Below are positions 1-9,102 of a DNA stretch of 64,000 bases, piece after piece. The position numbers and the translations under genes were made by a program. Source of the stretch: Halobacteriovorax vibrionivorans. Lineage in GTDB: Bacteria; Bdellovibrionota; Bacteriovoracia; Bacteriovoracales; Bacteriovoracaceae. The stretch covers positions 62,001-126,000 of the forward strand of contig NZ_QDKL01000001.1 of NCBI RefSeq assembly GCF_003346865.1. The letters are read 5' to 3'. How positions within the stretch are numbered: the first letter of the stretch is position 1; each line of letters opens with the position of its first letter. The notes beneath the pieces were generated by a model that worked only from the letters and a program-made list of their open reading frames with translations, had not been told where the DNA came from and did not search any database.

Positions 1-79
1 TAGATGACTAAGAATTTACTGTACAAAGACTTGATTTTACTAAACAATATTTCAATAGCTATTTAAAAAGGATTTAAAT

Positions 80-409
80 ATGAGTGAAGCAAAAGGATTA
101 AAGAAGCCAGTTAAGTTAAAAACAGAACTAGCATCAATGCTAGGAGAAACTGAACTTCCACGCACAGAGATTACAAAAAGACTTTGGGACTATATCAAGG
201 AAAAAGGTCTTCAAACAAAAACTGAAAATGGAAAGCCTGAAAATGCAGGTAAGTTTATTGTAGCTGACGCTACTCTACTTCCAATTTTTAGAAATACAAA
301 CTCAACTTCTAAGTCTGGAAAAGTAACAGATCTTCGTAATATGAATGAAGGTGAGACAATCAACATGATGCAAATGGCTGCGATTGTTGGTGCAAATATC
401 GAAAAGTAA
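80..409 (+). CDS. SWIB/MDM2 domain protein
   Basis: This is a 109-residue protein made almost entirely of one SWIB domain (about residues 25-105). The visible hallmarks are LPRTEITKRLWDYIKEKGLQ early in the domain and an LLPIF-type hydrophobic core in the middle. In eukaryotes SWIB belongs to chromatin remodelling complexes. Free-standing bacterial copies are known in Chlamydiae and Bdellovibrionota and are thought to bind DNA or protein, but their role is unproven. The N-terminus is lysine-rich (KGLKKPVKLK), which suits nucleic acid binding. AAAGGA precedes the ATG at a good distance. The gene stands alone and ends at a bidirectional terminator shared with the facing helicase gene. The domain call is confident; the cellular role is not. 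Confidence 0.9.
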   Translation: MSEAKGLKKPVKLKTELASMLGETELPRTEITKRLWDYIKEKGLQTKTENGKPENAGKFIVADATLLPIFRNTNSTSKSGKVTDLRNMNEGETINMMQMAAIVGANIEK

Positions 410-438
410 TTTTCAAAAGATATTCAAAAAAATATGAG

Positions 439-457
439 AGGCCTACTTTGTAGGCCT
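439..457. terminator. Bidirectional hairpin terminator
   Basis: An 8-bp perfect stem (AGGCCTAC/GTAGGCCT) with a TTT loop is followed by T-runs on both strands. It lies between the SWIB gene and the convergent helicase gene and includes the helicase stop codon. Confidence 0.85.
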
Positions 458-1570
458 TTTTATATGGATATCAAGACCAAGTTCTTTTTGGATTCTATTA
501 AAATAGCCTTCTTCTTGCGGTGAGATATAAGAGATCGCAATACCTCTTCTCCCCCCACGGCCAGTTCTTCCGATTCTGTGTGTGTAATTTTCGATTTGTT
601 GAGGTAGGTTGAAGTTTAAGACATACCCTACACCATCAATATCAAGACCTCTTGCTGCAATATCAGTTGCCACAAGAACGTGCATGGCACCCTTTTGAAA
701 CTCTTTTAAATTATAAACTCTTTGGCGTTGATCGCGATCAGAATGAATTGCACAGGCCTTAATATGATTCTCTTTAAGATACCTTTCTAATTTATTTGCC
801 TGAGACTTTGTTTTGACAAAGACAATTATACTTTTAATATGGCGGTCTTTAAGAAACTTTAAAAGAAAGTCGGCCTTCATTTCTTCTTCAACAAGATAGG
901 CCATCTGACGAATCCCTTCATGTCTTGCGTGCACTGGTGCAATCTCAATACGATGAGGGTTAACTAGAGTTCTTCGAGCTATTTCTTCAACAGGCTTTGG
1001 CATCGTTGCAGAAAATAAAAGCGATTGTCTTTCACTAGGAAGTTTGTCCATCACCTTATCAAGATCATTTTTAAAGCCCATATCAAGCATGCGATCTGCT
1101 TCATCAAGGACAAAGTATTTTAAATCATCAAGAATAACATAATCATCTTCTAATAGATCCACTAGACGGCCAGGTGTTGCAACCAGAATCTGAATTCCTT
1201 TAGCAAGCTTTTGAACTTGTTGCTTACGACTGTGTCCGCCGTATATGGCCATTGTCGATAAGGCAAGTCCCTTACCATATTGCTTAAAGCTTTCTTCTAC
1301 CTGCATAGCAAGTTCACGTGTTGGCACAATAATAAGGGCCCTTACATGAAATGGATTAAGCTTTCTCTTACTTTCTTTGATTAAATGAAGTAGCGGAACA
1401 CTAAAAGCAGCAGTTTTCCCACTCCCAGTCTGTGAGATTGCAATAAGATCACGCCCTTGTAAAACTGGTGTAATCGCTTGTTCTTGAATTTCAGTTGGTT
1501 GTGTATAACCTTTCTTTTCAAGAGCTGATAAAATATGTGGGGATAACCCTAAGTCTTTAAATTCTGCCAT
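443..1570 (-). CDS. DEAD-box ATP-dependent RNA helicase, RhlE-like
   Basis: This is a 375-residue RNA helicase with both RecA-like lobes complete. The motifs appear in order: Q motif (GYTQPTEIQEQAI), motif I SQTGSGKT, Ia PTRELA, Ib TPGR, II DEAD, III SAT, V ATDIAARGLD and VI HRIGRTGR. It should unwind short RNA duplexes with ATP in the cytoplasm, as RhlE-group enzymes do in ribosome assembly and cold-shock RNA remodelling. The protein ends soon after motif VI and lacks the long basic C-terminal tail of many RhlE proteins, so specificity cannot be inferred. The ATG at 1570 abuts another possible ATG on the opposite strand at 1571. It is monocistronic and convergent with the SWIB gene. Confidence 0.93.
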   Translation of the reverse strand: MAEFKDLGLSPHILSALEKKGYTQPTEIQEQAITPVLQGRDLIAISQTGSGKTAAFSVPLLHLIKESKRKLNPFHVRALIIVPTRELAMQVEESFKQYGKGLALSTMAIYGGHSRKQQVQKLAKGIQILVATPGRLVDLLEDDYVILDDLKYFVLDEADRMLDMGFKNDLDKVMDKLPSERQSLLFSATMPKPVEEIARRTLVNPHRIEIAPVHARHEGIRQMAYLVEEEMKADFLLKFLKDRHIKSIIVFVKTKSQANKLERYLKENHIKACAIHSDRDQRQRVYNLKEFQKGAMHVLVATDIAARGLDIDGVGYVLNFNLPQQIENYTHRIGRTGRGGRRGIAISYISPQEEGYFNRIQKELGLDIHIKRPTK

Positions 1571-1630
1571 ATGTCATATTTAGCAAAGTATTTAGGGGCC
1601 AGTCAACGAGTATTAATTTATAATGTCTTT

Positions 1631-1849
1631 ATGGATATTGAATTTAATAAGCAACATCTATTAAAATTTGTCCAAATTCGTATGCCCTTTGGAAAGTATC
1701 AAGGTCGCCTTCTTATAGACCTACCTGATGAGTATCTTGTGTGGTTTTCGAATAAAGGCTTTCCACAAGGAGAGCTCGGCAAGCTCTTGGAAGAGCTGGC
1801 CGAGATCAAACTTAATGGATTGGAATTTTTATTTAAAGACCTTCGCTAG
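1631..1849 (+). CDS. DUF3820 family protein (YpeB-like)
   Basis: This is a DUF3820 protein of about 72 residues, of unknown function. The family signature MPFGKYQGRLLIDLPDEYLVWF and the following GFPQGELGKLLEE stretch are present. I chose the ATG at 1631, not the upstream in-frame ATG at 1571. The resulting 72 residues equal the length of E. coli YpeB, and the longer start would sit directly against the helicase start codon with no room for a leader. Its stop overlaps the stop of the facing gene in a CTAG tetranucleotide. The fold may bind nucleic acid, but that is a guess from family size and basic surface only. Confidence 0.8.
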   Translation: MDIEFNKQHLLKFVQIRMPFGKYQGRLLIDLPDEYLVWFSNKGFPQGELGKLLEELAEIKLNGLEFLFKDLR

Positions 1850-2289
1850 AAGCAATCATCAATATGTCTTTCTGGCATTGTGTGTCTAAGAGTGTGCTGA
1901 AATTCAAAACCACGAATATTTGCTCTTACATCCTCTATTAGAACAACCCCACACTTTTGTTCGTCAAGCTTGATTGTTTGCTTTGATAGCTTAATCTTAA
2001 AATCAACATCTTCAATTGAAGGATTGTCTCCGACGACGTCCTCTACGTTTCTCGTATCATGAGTAAATAAACAAGGTCCGTCCTCACCAACATTTCGATG
2101 ATTTAGGAATGTTTCTCCAGCTAATTGCGGAACAATGACTTTTACAAAGTAAATGCTGCCATAACCTAGGTTCGTCCATTTTAATTTAGCGCTACTAATA
2201 TCAACAGGTAGTTGAACCGTACGCTCTGAAATAACTGTCGTTTGTGCAAAGCACGTCAACGAAAATAATACAACTAATAATGCTTTCAT
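1846..2289 (-). CDS. Secreted protein of unknown function
   Basis: This is a 147-residue protein with a clear Sec signal peptide (residues 1-15, MKALLVVLFSLTCFA, cleavage before QTT). The mature part alternates hydrophobic and polar residues, suggesting beta-sandwich structure, and holds three cysteines, one three residues from the C-terminus. I do not recognise the family. It is probably periplasmic or released. The gene is monocistronic, with a GGGAGAA ribosome binding site just upstream. It overlaps the DUF3820 stop codon by 4 bases. Confidence 0.7.
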   Translation of the reverse strand: MKALLVVLFSLTCFAQTTVISERTVQLPVDISSAKLKWTNLGYGSIYFVKVIVPQLAGETFLNHRNVGEDGPCLFTHDTRNVEDVVGDNPSIEDVDFKIKLSKQTIKLDEQKCGVVLIEDVRANIRGFEFQHTLRHTMPERHIDDCF

Positions 2290-2378
2290 AAATTCTCCCT
2301 ACTCTTTTTCTTTATTGAAAAAGTTTGTTAAAGAGAAATTATCGAATTAAGCATCATAAATATAATGATTATAAATTA

Positions 2379-2852
2379 TCATTGTGATTCAATATATTTA
2401 TTATAGAGAAAAATGCTCCAAAAGCTGATTCCAACGATGTTAAAGAATAGGATTTGTAGAACTGAGAAGAACTTAAGTTTTTGTCCCTTATTAATGGCCA
2501 TATAAAGTTTAAATAGGGATAGAATATTTAAAATGAGCGGAACAAATAGCATTCCAAAGATCGCCAAACGTAGAGAATCGTGAAGATAATCGATATCAAG
2601 CTTCTTTTTACCATCAGAAAGAGGTATCTCTTTTACTTCAACACCTTCTTTTTCTAGTAGGGACTTCGCTTGATAATAGTCCAATTCATTAATGGATATA
2701 GAATATTCTTTTGTGGCAGCACTATTGAGATAGATATGATCATTTAAGAGCGAGTTTGATGACTCGCTCTTAATTCCATGACTCTCCAAAAGATCCACAA
2801 TATGTTTTGCATCCTCATGGATAAGCGTTGAATAGATCTCTCGTTTAACCAC
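2379..2852 (-). CDS. DUF2007-like protein with two C-terminal membrane helices
   Basis: This is a 157-residue protein. Residues 1-75 resemble the DUF2007 putative signal-transducing domain: a helix pairing HEDAKHIVDLLESHGI with a later beta-alpha unit in which LDYYQAKSLLEKEGVEV closes the fold. Two hydrophobic helices follow (about 95-120 and 130-152), so the small domain should face the cytoplasm. Translation begins at a GTG only 2 bases after the stop of the 1012-residue exported protein, so the two are almost certainly co-translated and may work together. The domain call is tentative. Confidence 0.6.
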   Translation of the reverse strand: MVKREIYSTLIHEDAKHIVDLLESHGIKSESSNSLLNDHIYLNSAATKEYSISINELDYYQAKSLLEKEGVEVKEIPLSDGKKKLDIDYLHDSLRLAIFGMLFVPLILNILSLFKLYMAINKGQKLKFFSVLQILFFNIVGISFWSIFLYNKYIESQ

Positions 2853-2854
2853 TG

Positions 2855-5800
2855 TTATTGACCAATGAGATCTCTAATTGCTGTTACACAATTGGTCTTC
2901 TTTTTCAGCTGAGGAAGGCCAGAAAGATTTGTGGCCGCATTGGCGCGATTGTATGCGCTATCTTCTGCGGATTGAATCCTTAATCGTTGAAACTCTCGGG
3001 CCTCGGGTGAAATTTCTCCAGTATAAGCTCTTCCTTCAGAAGAAATCGCAGAACGAGCTCCCCTTGGTCTTACTGCCCTTTCCCAATTAGTAAACTTTGG
3101 ATTATTTGTTAATTGATCAGCTAATGGTTTATAAAATTTCATTTGCGTATAATGTTCAACATTAGATAATGCTTCACCAGCAAGTGGTCTAAATTCACGC
3201 ATCTCTAGACCTAGATCATCAGTCATCTTCTTTAAGTCATCCATTAAACGATCTGGCCTTTCCAGATACTCTTCATGAGAAATACTTTGCATCTCACCAG
3301 AGATCTCATCATTTTTATTTAATGCTTTATTTAAAATTGCACGAAATAGCTTCATTTGAAGAGCACTCTCATATGCATCTCTTGGAGCATTAAACATTCT
3401 CACTTCGGCCTTGCGAATTTTTGGATTAACTCTAAAGGCAGGTCTCCACGGAACTTTTGGGTTAGAGATATCAAAGTCATCACTAATAAACTTAGGAGGA
3501 ATCACATCCTGAAAATAGGCCGAAACATCTAAGTGCGTATAACGAGTCTTTCTTCCTACTCGCTTGTTAAAATATCCTTCATTATAAAGGGCCTTTTTTA
3601 GGTCTGCTTCAGAGCCATTCCAATTAGCAAGCTTTTGAGCAAACTCTTCACTAATATCGACAGGCTCTGCACTTTTAATACGATTGAGATCCTGAAATAA
3701 GAAAGCAATGACTGACCTGTATTCATGGAAAGTCGCTAGAAAACGAGCAAACTCTTTCGGCTTTCCTTCAAATGCTGTTAGATCAATATTTAAGTGCCCA
3801 CCACCTGCTTTAATATATGGAAGGGCATTATTCTTTTCAAAAGTATCATATACTGCTTGGACTTCATCCATATTTGGTTCAAATTTTGGAGTAACAACTT
3901 CAATTGATCCAGCTCTAACAGACTCAACTAAGACTTCACCACTTGGGGTATAATTACGCCCAATACCATCCCACTCAATTCGCCATGAACGATCTTTTGA
4001 GTCTTTAATTTTATATGCGATATCTAAACCGTGACCGTGACCATCCTCAAAAAGTCTTTCAGGCTCACCTTCTCCACCTAGACGATCTCTTAGATCAACG
4101 GCCATCTTCTTTAGGTATTCTTCTTTTTCTTCTGGCGACATATCAACACGTGTTTGAAGCCAAGACATTTTTCCATCCATTAGCCTTTGGCGATTATAGC
4201 CTCCACTACCATCTTCAATCATGGCATAGTCACCTTCAAACTTTAAAGGGAATTTAGCTGAGTACTCAACTCCAAGATCGATTTTATTAACATCGACATT
4301 CATTCTTGTACCTGGTTTAAACTTATGAAAATTTTCTTTATCCGAAAACTTTCGAGCAGGCATCATATACTTCTTAACATCTTCAGCAATATTTGAAGAT
4401 TTAACCCATTCTCTTTGTAAAGAGATTACGGCCTTCTTTAAATTCTCATAATTAGTATGGCGTAAACTTGCGACATCAATTAAATAGTCTCGTGTTAAAT
4501 TCTTTAAAATAGCTTTCTTAGTATCCCCTAACATTGGGTTATCATCATACCAATTCCATAGAGCAATATTGTAACCACTTAATCCAGCTCTTCTTAGTTT
4601 TTGAGCGGCCCTCTGGGCCTGACTACGAGTTAGTCCAAAACGCTCAACCAGATCATCTTCATCAGGGTATGTTGAGTATTCTCCAATGATATTCCAAGAA
4701 TCAGCTTTAGAGATCCCTGTAAAGTCACCGCGAGAAAAGCGAGATGCCATTGAAGCTTGAATAAAGCGAGCGACACGAGAGTTCTTTGTCCCCGATCTAA
4801 ACTCAATTGATATTGAGTTATTAATAAAACGATCTTCATCATCGACACGAAGAGGGCCACGATTTGTTTCATAACCGTCTTCCAATGCTTCGATAATTTC
4901 ATAATCATCAATAATGCTTTTATAATCAGCAGTTTCAATACCAGATCGTCCAGCTATTCCCTCCAAGACAATAAGGGCCTGAGCTGCTTTTGTTAACTCA
5001 GCTGCTTTTGAACGATTAAAGTTTCCACCAATAGGAACAACCATACGCTGGTGACCTGGAGCCTGAAATAACTCACCTCCGCGTCCCATCGTTTTCTTAA
5101 ACCATGCGATCATTTCTTGAAATTCACCATAAGACTTCTGTGGTGCAAATTTAACTTCCCATCCAACAGAAGTGTCTTCAATTTCAGACATATACTTTTC
5201 AGGTGCTCCAAGATTGGGAACCATGTCATAGTAATCGTCAATTGGATCTACTAATGATGAGAACTCTCCTTTAAAGAACTTACGTCTAGTTCCAGGAGTT
5301 AAATAACTATATGGACTATTATTGGTCTTACTAATAAATTCTGACCATTTATTCATTAACTGTTCATGTGATGCTGTTTGCGGGTCAAAGTTATTTAAGA
5401 AGGACATATTAATGGCCTTATTTCGCCCCTTAGCATCTAATAACTCTTGTGCAGGATCATGGCGAACACCATCTTCATCAATCCATACACGTATCGATTC
5501 ACCAGCTCGATTATTCATCCAACGACTAAAGAAGTCCCTAAGAAATGTAACTTGCTCTTCTTCATCCATCGAATAACCTTCGACAATAGCTTCAAACGTA
5601 TGTGCACTTGGCCCAAAGATTCTTGTGACATATGAAGATGAACCCTCTTTTTCACCTCCCCAAGAAATGGCGCGACGGCCAGAGCCTAGGACTTGGGTTG
5701 CTTTAGCATTAAAGGCCACAGATGACTCCATCATCTCACCCCATACTTCATAGGCCGTTTTCTGACCGGAAGAAGCCGGCAGGCGACTTAAGAAATCTGG

Positions 5801-5893
5801 ATAATCGTACTTTGCGACATAGACCTGTGGAAATACCCCGGCCAAGAGAGAAAAGATTAGAATTAGTGACGGATTCTTAAGAAGTTTAAGCAT
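2855..5893 (-). CDS. Large exported protein with two amidoligase-like regions
   Basis: This is a 1012-residue protein with an N-terminal signal sequence or anchor (residues 8-26). Two regions follow a glutamine-synthetase-like amidoligase (Amidoligase_2) pattern. Region 2 (about 535-860) has GVE at 541, an EVVTP strand at 665, GGGHLNID at 697 with H700 and D704, a THLDVSAYF strand at 786, and EVR at 830. Region 1 (about 85-390) has WEVKFAP at 245, GHQRMVVP at 280 and IEFRSG at 363. Family members use ATP to join a carboxylate to an amine. Export would be odd for an ATP-dependent enzyme, so it may be inactive, anchored facing inward, or delivered elsewhere. Seen directly: the motifs and their order. 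Inferred: the fold. It heads a two-gene operon with the DUF2007-like gene. Confidence 0.6.
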   Translation of the reverse strand: MLKLLKNPSLILIFSLLAGVFPQVYVAKYDYPDFLSRLPASSGQKTAYEVWGEMMESSVAFNAKATQVLGSGRRAISWGGEKEGSSSYVTRIFGPSAHTFEAIVEGYSMDEEEQVTFLRDFFSRWMNNRAGESIRVWIDEDGVRHDPAQELLDAKGRNKAINMSFLNNFDPQTASHEQLMNKWSEFISKTNNSPYSYLTPGTRRKFFKGEFSSLVDPIDDYYDMVPNLGAPEKYMSEIEDTSVGWEVKFAPQKSYGEFQEMIAWFKKTMGRGGELFQAPGHQRMVVPIGGNFNRSKAAELTKAAQALIVLEGIAGRSGIETADYKSIIDDYEIIEALEDGYETNRGPLRVDDEDRFINNSISIEFRSGTKNSRVARFIQASMASRFSRGDFTGISKADSWNIIGEYSTYPDEDDLVERFGLTRSQAQRAAQKLRRAGLSGYNIALWNWYDDNPMLGDTKKAILKNLTRDYLIDVASLRHTNYENLKKAVISLQREWVKSSNIAEDVKKYMMPARKFSDKENFHKFKPGTRMNVDVNKIDLGVEYSAKFPLKFEGDYAMIEDGSGGYNRQRLMDGKMSWLQTRVDMSPEEKEEYLKKMAVDLRDRLGGEGEPERLFEDGHGHGLDIAYKIKDSKDRSWRIEWDGIGRNYTPSGEVLVESVRAGSIEVVTPKFEPNMDEVQAVYDTFEKNNALPYIKAGGGHLNIDLTAFEGKPKEFARFLATFHEYRSVIAFLFQDLNRIKSAEPVDISEEFAQKLANWNGSEADLKKALYNEGYFNKRVGRKTRYTHLDVSAYFQDVIPPKFISDDFDISNPKVPWRPAFRVNPKIRKAEVRMFNAPRDAYESALQMKLFRAILNKALNKNDEISGEMQSISHEEYLERPDRLMDDLKKMTDDLGLEMREFRPLAGEALSNVEHYTQMKFYKPLADQLTNNPKFTNWERAVRPRGARSAISSEGRAYTGEISPEAREFQRLRIQSAEDSAYNRANAATNLSGLPQLKKKTNCVTAIRDLIGQ

Positions 5894-6031
5894 TGTTTCC
5901 CCTAATAATAAAAATACTTAAGACTTTATCGGAAACTAAGTTAATTAACTTGACGTAAAAGCTATACTACTCAATATATTCAACTACTTAGTAATATTGA
6001 ACTTTTGATAAGTCCCACCTATAATGCGCCA

Positions 6032-6142
6032 ATGAAGCCACGCAAGCCAAATTATATCCGTATTGTACTTAAGGTAATCCTCCTTATTTTATCTATTTAT
6101 ATCTGGTTCGTTATTTATAACGGTATGACAACTCAAGGATAG
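6032..6142 (+). CDS. Candidate 36-residue membrane microprotein
   Basis: A short reading frame encodes 36 residues: a basic N-terminus (MKPRKPNYIR), one strongly hydrophobic helix of about 18 residues, and a short polar tail. This is the layout of a single-pass inner membrane microprotein with the N-terminus inside. Its last codons contain the AAGGA ribosome binding site of the next gene, whose GTG begins 3 bases after this stop, suggesting translational coupling. No strong Shine-Dalgarno precedes the ATG, so the call rests on protein composition and position. Confidence 0.4.
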   Translation: MKPRKPNYIRIVLKVILLILSIYIWFVIYNGMTTQG

Positions 6143-6145
6143 AAC

Positions 6146-6811
6146 GTGATTTTAAAGTTACTTATTTCATTAATTCTTTTCTCATTTAATTCATATGCAC
6201 TAGAGGCCGGCCACTGTATTAGTGACTACTCAACTAAGCGCTATATTCAAAATGATTTTTCAGCACCATATCCAAAAGAAGTCATCTTCACATGTCGATA
6301 TCGTTGCCTTGATTTAGAAGGCTATGAGAGTGAGGAGATTTTAGGAACATCAACGATCACTGTTAATAGTTTAAGTGATGATGCCTTAAAAGTCGTTTGC
6401 CAAGGTGTGATCGTAAAGAAATCAAAATGGGGATACGAGTATAGCCGAACTGATTCATTCTACGCTCATTTTACTGAGATAAGCGAAATTAAGGATTGGG
6501 CAAATAAGAATATTCCTCTTGATAATTCAATTAGTAAGAAGCTCTTACGAGATTTTAAAAAGACGATTACTTCTGTTTATCAAAGTTATGAAATAGCGGG
6601 ACGCTCTAATACTCCCGTTGCAAAAGAGTTCTCAAAAGCAGCACAAGTTTTAAAAGAAATGGCCAATCAACTGCCAGAAGATCAGAGTCTATTTAATTTA
6701 TATCGTAAAAAGATTGAAGATTTAGATGGGAAAACTGGAAAAGATTTTAATTCAGAAAAGCTAATAATGGACCAGATACTCTTTGGAGCACGCTGGTCCA
6801 TAAATATTTAA
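6146..6811 (+). CDS. Secreted protein of unknown function
   Basis: This is a 221-residue protein starting at GTG with AAGGA 7 bases upstream. Residues 1-18 form a signal peptide (cleavage near SYA-LEA). The mature half up to about residue 120 has four cysteines (GHC, FTCRYRC, VVC) and beta character. The rest is helical and charged. I do not recognise the family. It probably acts in the periplasm or outside. A 36-residue membrane peptide may be encoded just upstream in the same transcript. It converges on the Bax inhibitor-1 family gene with one base between the stops. Confidence 0.65.
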   Translation: MILKLLISLILFSFNSYALEAGHCISDYSTKRYIQNDFSAPYPKEVIFTCRYRCLDLEGYESEEILGTSTITVNSLSDDALKVVCQGVIVKKSKWGYEYSRTDSFYAHFTEISEIKDWANKNIPLDNSISKKLLRDFKKTITSVYQSYEIAGRSNTPVAKEFSKAAQVLKEMANQLPEDQSLFNLYRKKIEDLDGKTGKDFNSEKLIMDQILFGARWSINI

Positions 6812-6812
6812 A

Positions 6813-7568
6813 TTAGTCGCGACTATTTAACTTTGATAGTAATCTTAAAACTTCCATATAAAGCCAAATTAAAGTAACCATAAGAGAAAAGCTTGCATAC
6901 CACTCTAAGTACTTAGGAGCACCTTGATTAACACTTTTTTCAATGAAGTCAAAATCAAGAATTAAACTAAAAGCTGCAATACAAACAACCACAAGACTAA
7001 AGCCAATACCGACTGGACCATTTCCATGAATTAATGGAATTGATGCTCCAAAGAAGCTCATTACAAATCCAACCATATACACTAAGAAAATGGCCCCCAT
7101 TGCTGTCATTATAATCTTCTTAAAAGTACCAGTTGCTCTAACTAGGCCCCAACGATAAAGAAAGAAAAGTGTGATAAAAGCCCCAAATGTAATCGTTACG
7201 GCATTAAAGACTAATCCCTGGAATTGAAATTCATACATTGCTGAAACAGAGCCAAGTAATAGGCCCTCAAAGAGTGCATAGATTGGAGCTGTGAACATGG
7301 CCCAAGTTGGTTTAAAAATTGTAACCATTGCTGCAATAAGTCCACCAATAAGACCTATCATGACAAATGGTGAAAGTTGGCCACCCATACCATTTTCAAG
7401 AGCACCAAGTGTCTGATTCCAAGTATAAATAAAAGTCATCATCATAAGAGCAAAGAGAATCATCCCCTTATTGAAAACACCAGAAAAACTCATTGTTTCA
7501 CCTGTTGTTGCTCTTGTATTAAAAACATCATTTGATAGTGTCGGATTTGTCGACCTCATCATTCTCAT
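6813..7568 (-). CDS. Bax inhibitor-1/YccA family membrane protein
   Basis: This is a 251-residue integral membrane protein with seven hydrophobic segments between about residues 30 and 245. The N-terminal NPTLSNDVFN segment and the following MTFSG stretch match the BaxI_1 branch (PF12811) of the Bax inhibitor-1 superfamily. Acidic residues near the last helices (LILDFDFIEKSV) match the pair that forms the pH-sensing centre in characterised relatives. Those relatives leak calcium or protons, or modulate membrane proteases. The exact role here is unknown. It stands alone, with ATAGATTCCTC (GAGGAATC on the coding strand) giving a good ribosome binding site. Confidence 0.85.
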   Translation of the reverse strand: MRMMRSTNPTLSNDVFNTRATTGETMSFSGVFNKGMILFALMMMTFIYTWNQTLGALENGMGGQLSPFVMIGLIGGLIAAMVTIFKPTWAMFTAPIYALFEGLLLGSVSAMYEFQFQGLVFNAVTITFGAFITLFFLYRWGLVRATGTFKKIIMTAMGAIFLVYMVGFVMSFFGASIPLIHGNGPVGIGFSLVVVCIAAFSLILDFDFIEKSVNQGAPKYLEWYASFSLMVTLIWLYMEVLRLLSKLNSRD

Positions 7569-7628
7569 AGATTCCTCTTTTGTTATAAATTTAATACATT
7601 ATAACAAATCCCAGCAGAAAAAGAAAAA

Positions 7629-8942
7629 TTAAGAGAATAAGGCCTTTTTAAAGCTTAATTGAAAATGTGTTCCATGATTATCCGGTGAGTCATTCTTAGT
7701 TCGGGACTTCACAGCAATAGTTCCATGACTGAGTTCAACAAATGTCTTCACAATGGACATCCCAAAACCTGTTCCTTTTTCTCCACCAGTTCCCTGTCTT
7801 GATGTGATGGCATTACTTTCAAAAAGAATATCTAAGAGTGTTTCATCAATTCCAACACCTTCATCCACCAAATGAATATGAACACCATCAATTGTTTCTT
7901 CTAAGGTTATTTTTATCTCCTTACCTCTTTCCGAAAACTTGATTGCATTAGAGAGGAGATTACCTAAAATTTGATATTTTAATGCTGTAGCATTTCCCAT
8001 GACATAGACATTTTGATACTTCTTAAAGTCATAATTTAGTATAATCTCCTTTTCTTGAAGCTTAGATTCAAATACTTTTGAAAGATAGTCCACAACATCA
8101 TTAATGTAGACCTTTTCAAATTTTAACTCGACTTTACCTTGTTTGATCGATTGTAGATCCCGTATTTGAGCGAGTATATTTCCAATCCCAGTCGTGCAAG
8201 AATTAATACGGGCCAAGCACTTCTCAATCTCTTCATCAGAATTATCTTCTAATAATTTGAATAACTTCTTCTGTGATAAATTAATAACAGTTAAAGGGTT
8301 ACTTATGTCGTGTCCAACGAGTGTTAATAGTGTATTAATCTGTTCACTCTTCTCAAAAATGGCCTTATTAAAGCGATCCCTTTCAGTTAAGAAAACAAAC
8401 ATATAAACAGTATTTAAAAAGATAAGTCCCATCATTATAAAAACACGGGCAGCAATATCACCAGTTTGAGATAAGTGATTTGTAAATACAAAACCATTTA
8501 AGTTAAGTACGAAATAATATAAAGTCGCTACGACAGGAATCACACACCAGACGATAAAGTCTCTACGTGTTCCTACAACTCCAGCGATAAGAGGAAGAAC
8601 GGTAAACCAAATAGGCTGAACACTGTAAATTCCACCGGTATAATGTGTCCAAAGAACAATATGAGAGAATCCTGCAAACATGATTGCGTGAAAGATTAAT
8701 GAAAAAGAGCGGAATACTTTATACAGAAGTGGACTCAATAGATGAATCGTTGCACAGACAATTCCCAGTTGATAGAAGGCAGGAATATCTGTAAATACAT
8801 ATGCGGCCAGTACGTGAGTCCACAATAGAGGTGCTGTAAGAAGTACCGTCAATAGATAGAGACGAAAATGTGAAACTTCTTGATCTGAAAAGTTTTTCAA
8901 GTCCCCAAATAGAAGCGCAATTAATTTATCACGTAACATCAT
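7629..8942 (-). CDS. Membrane sensor histidine kinase
   Basis: This is a roughly 437-residue sensor kinase. Six hydrophobic segments (about residues 25-190) form the sensor with no obvious extracytoplasmic domain. A short linker leads to a HisKA-type H box, GHDISNPLTVI. The ATP-binding domain has N box NLLSNAIKFSERG, G1 DEGVGID and G2 GTGFGMS. It should autophosphorylate on the H-box histidine and pass phosphate to a response regulator, but none is encoded nearby. The frame is open to a TTG at 8951; the ATG pair at 8942/8939 is a more likely start. What the membrane domain senses cannot be said. Confidence 0.88.
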   Translation of the reverse strand: MMLRDKLIALLFGDLKNFSDQEVSHFRLYLLTVLLTAPLLWTHVLAAYVFTDIPAFYQLGIVCATIHLLSPLLYKVFRSFSLIFHAIMFAGFSHIVLWTHYTGGIYSVQPIWFTVLPLIAGVVGTRRDFIVWCVIPVVATLYYFVLNLNGFVFTNHLSQTGDIAARVFIMMGLIFLNTVYMFVFLTERDRFNKAIFEKSEQINTLLTLVGHDISNPLTVINLSQKKLFKLLEDNSDEEIEKCLARINSCTTGIGNILAQIRDLQSIKQGKVELKFEKVYINDVVDYLSKVFESKLQEKEIILNYDFKKYQNVYVMGNATALKYQILGNLLSNAIKFSERGKEIKITLEETIDGVHIHLVDEGVGIDETLLDILFESNAITSRQGTGGEKGTGFGMSIVKTFVELSHGTIAVKSRTKNDSPDNHGTHFQLSFKKALFS

Positions 8943-9102
8943 AATGGCCAATTATCCCATAATATTTATTGCCACTTTCATCATGAGGTGAAATTAGCGA
9001 TGTAACTATACGAAATAAAAGAGCTTTTTCTCAAAACATAAAAATACAATTATGATTTACGTCATGTGAACAAGCTCCAATTACTGCCAATAATTTAAGC
9101 CT

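Noticed and set aside
4..66. Short frame of 20 codons at the left edge
   Set aside because: No ribosome binding site or recognisable product, and the edge sequence has early stops in the other frames.
1571..1630. Longer start for the DUF3820 gene
   Set aside because: It would begin directly against the helicase start codon and add residues absent from the 72-residue family members.
4630..4938. Frame of about 100 codons inside the 1012-residue protein gene
   Set aside because: It lies in another frame of a gene with better coding evidence and has no recognisable motif.
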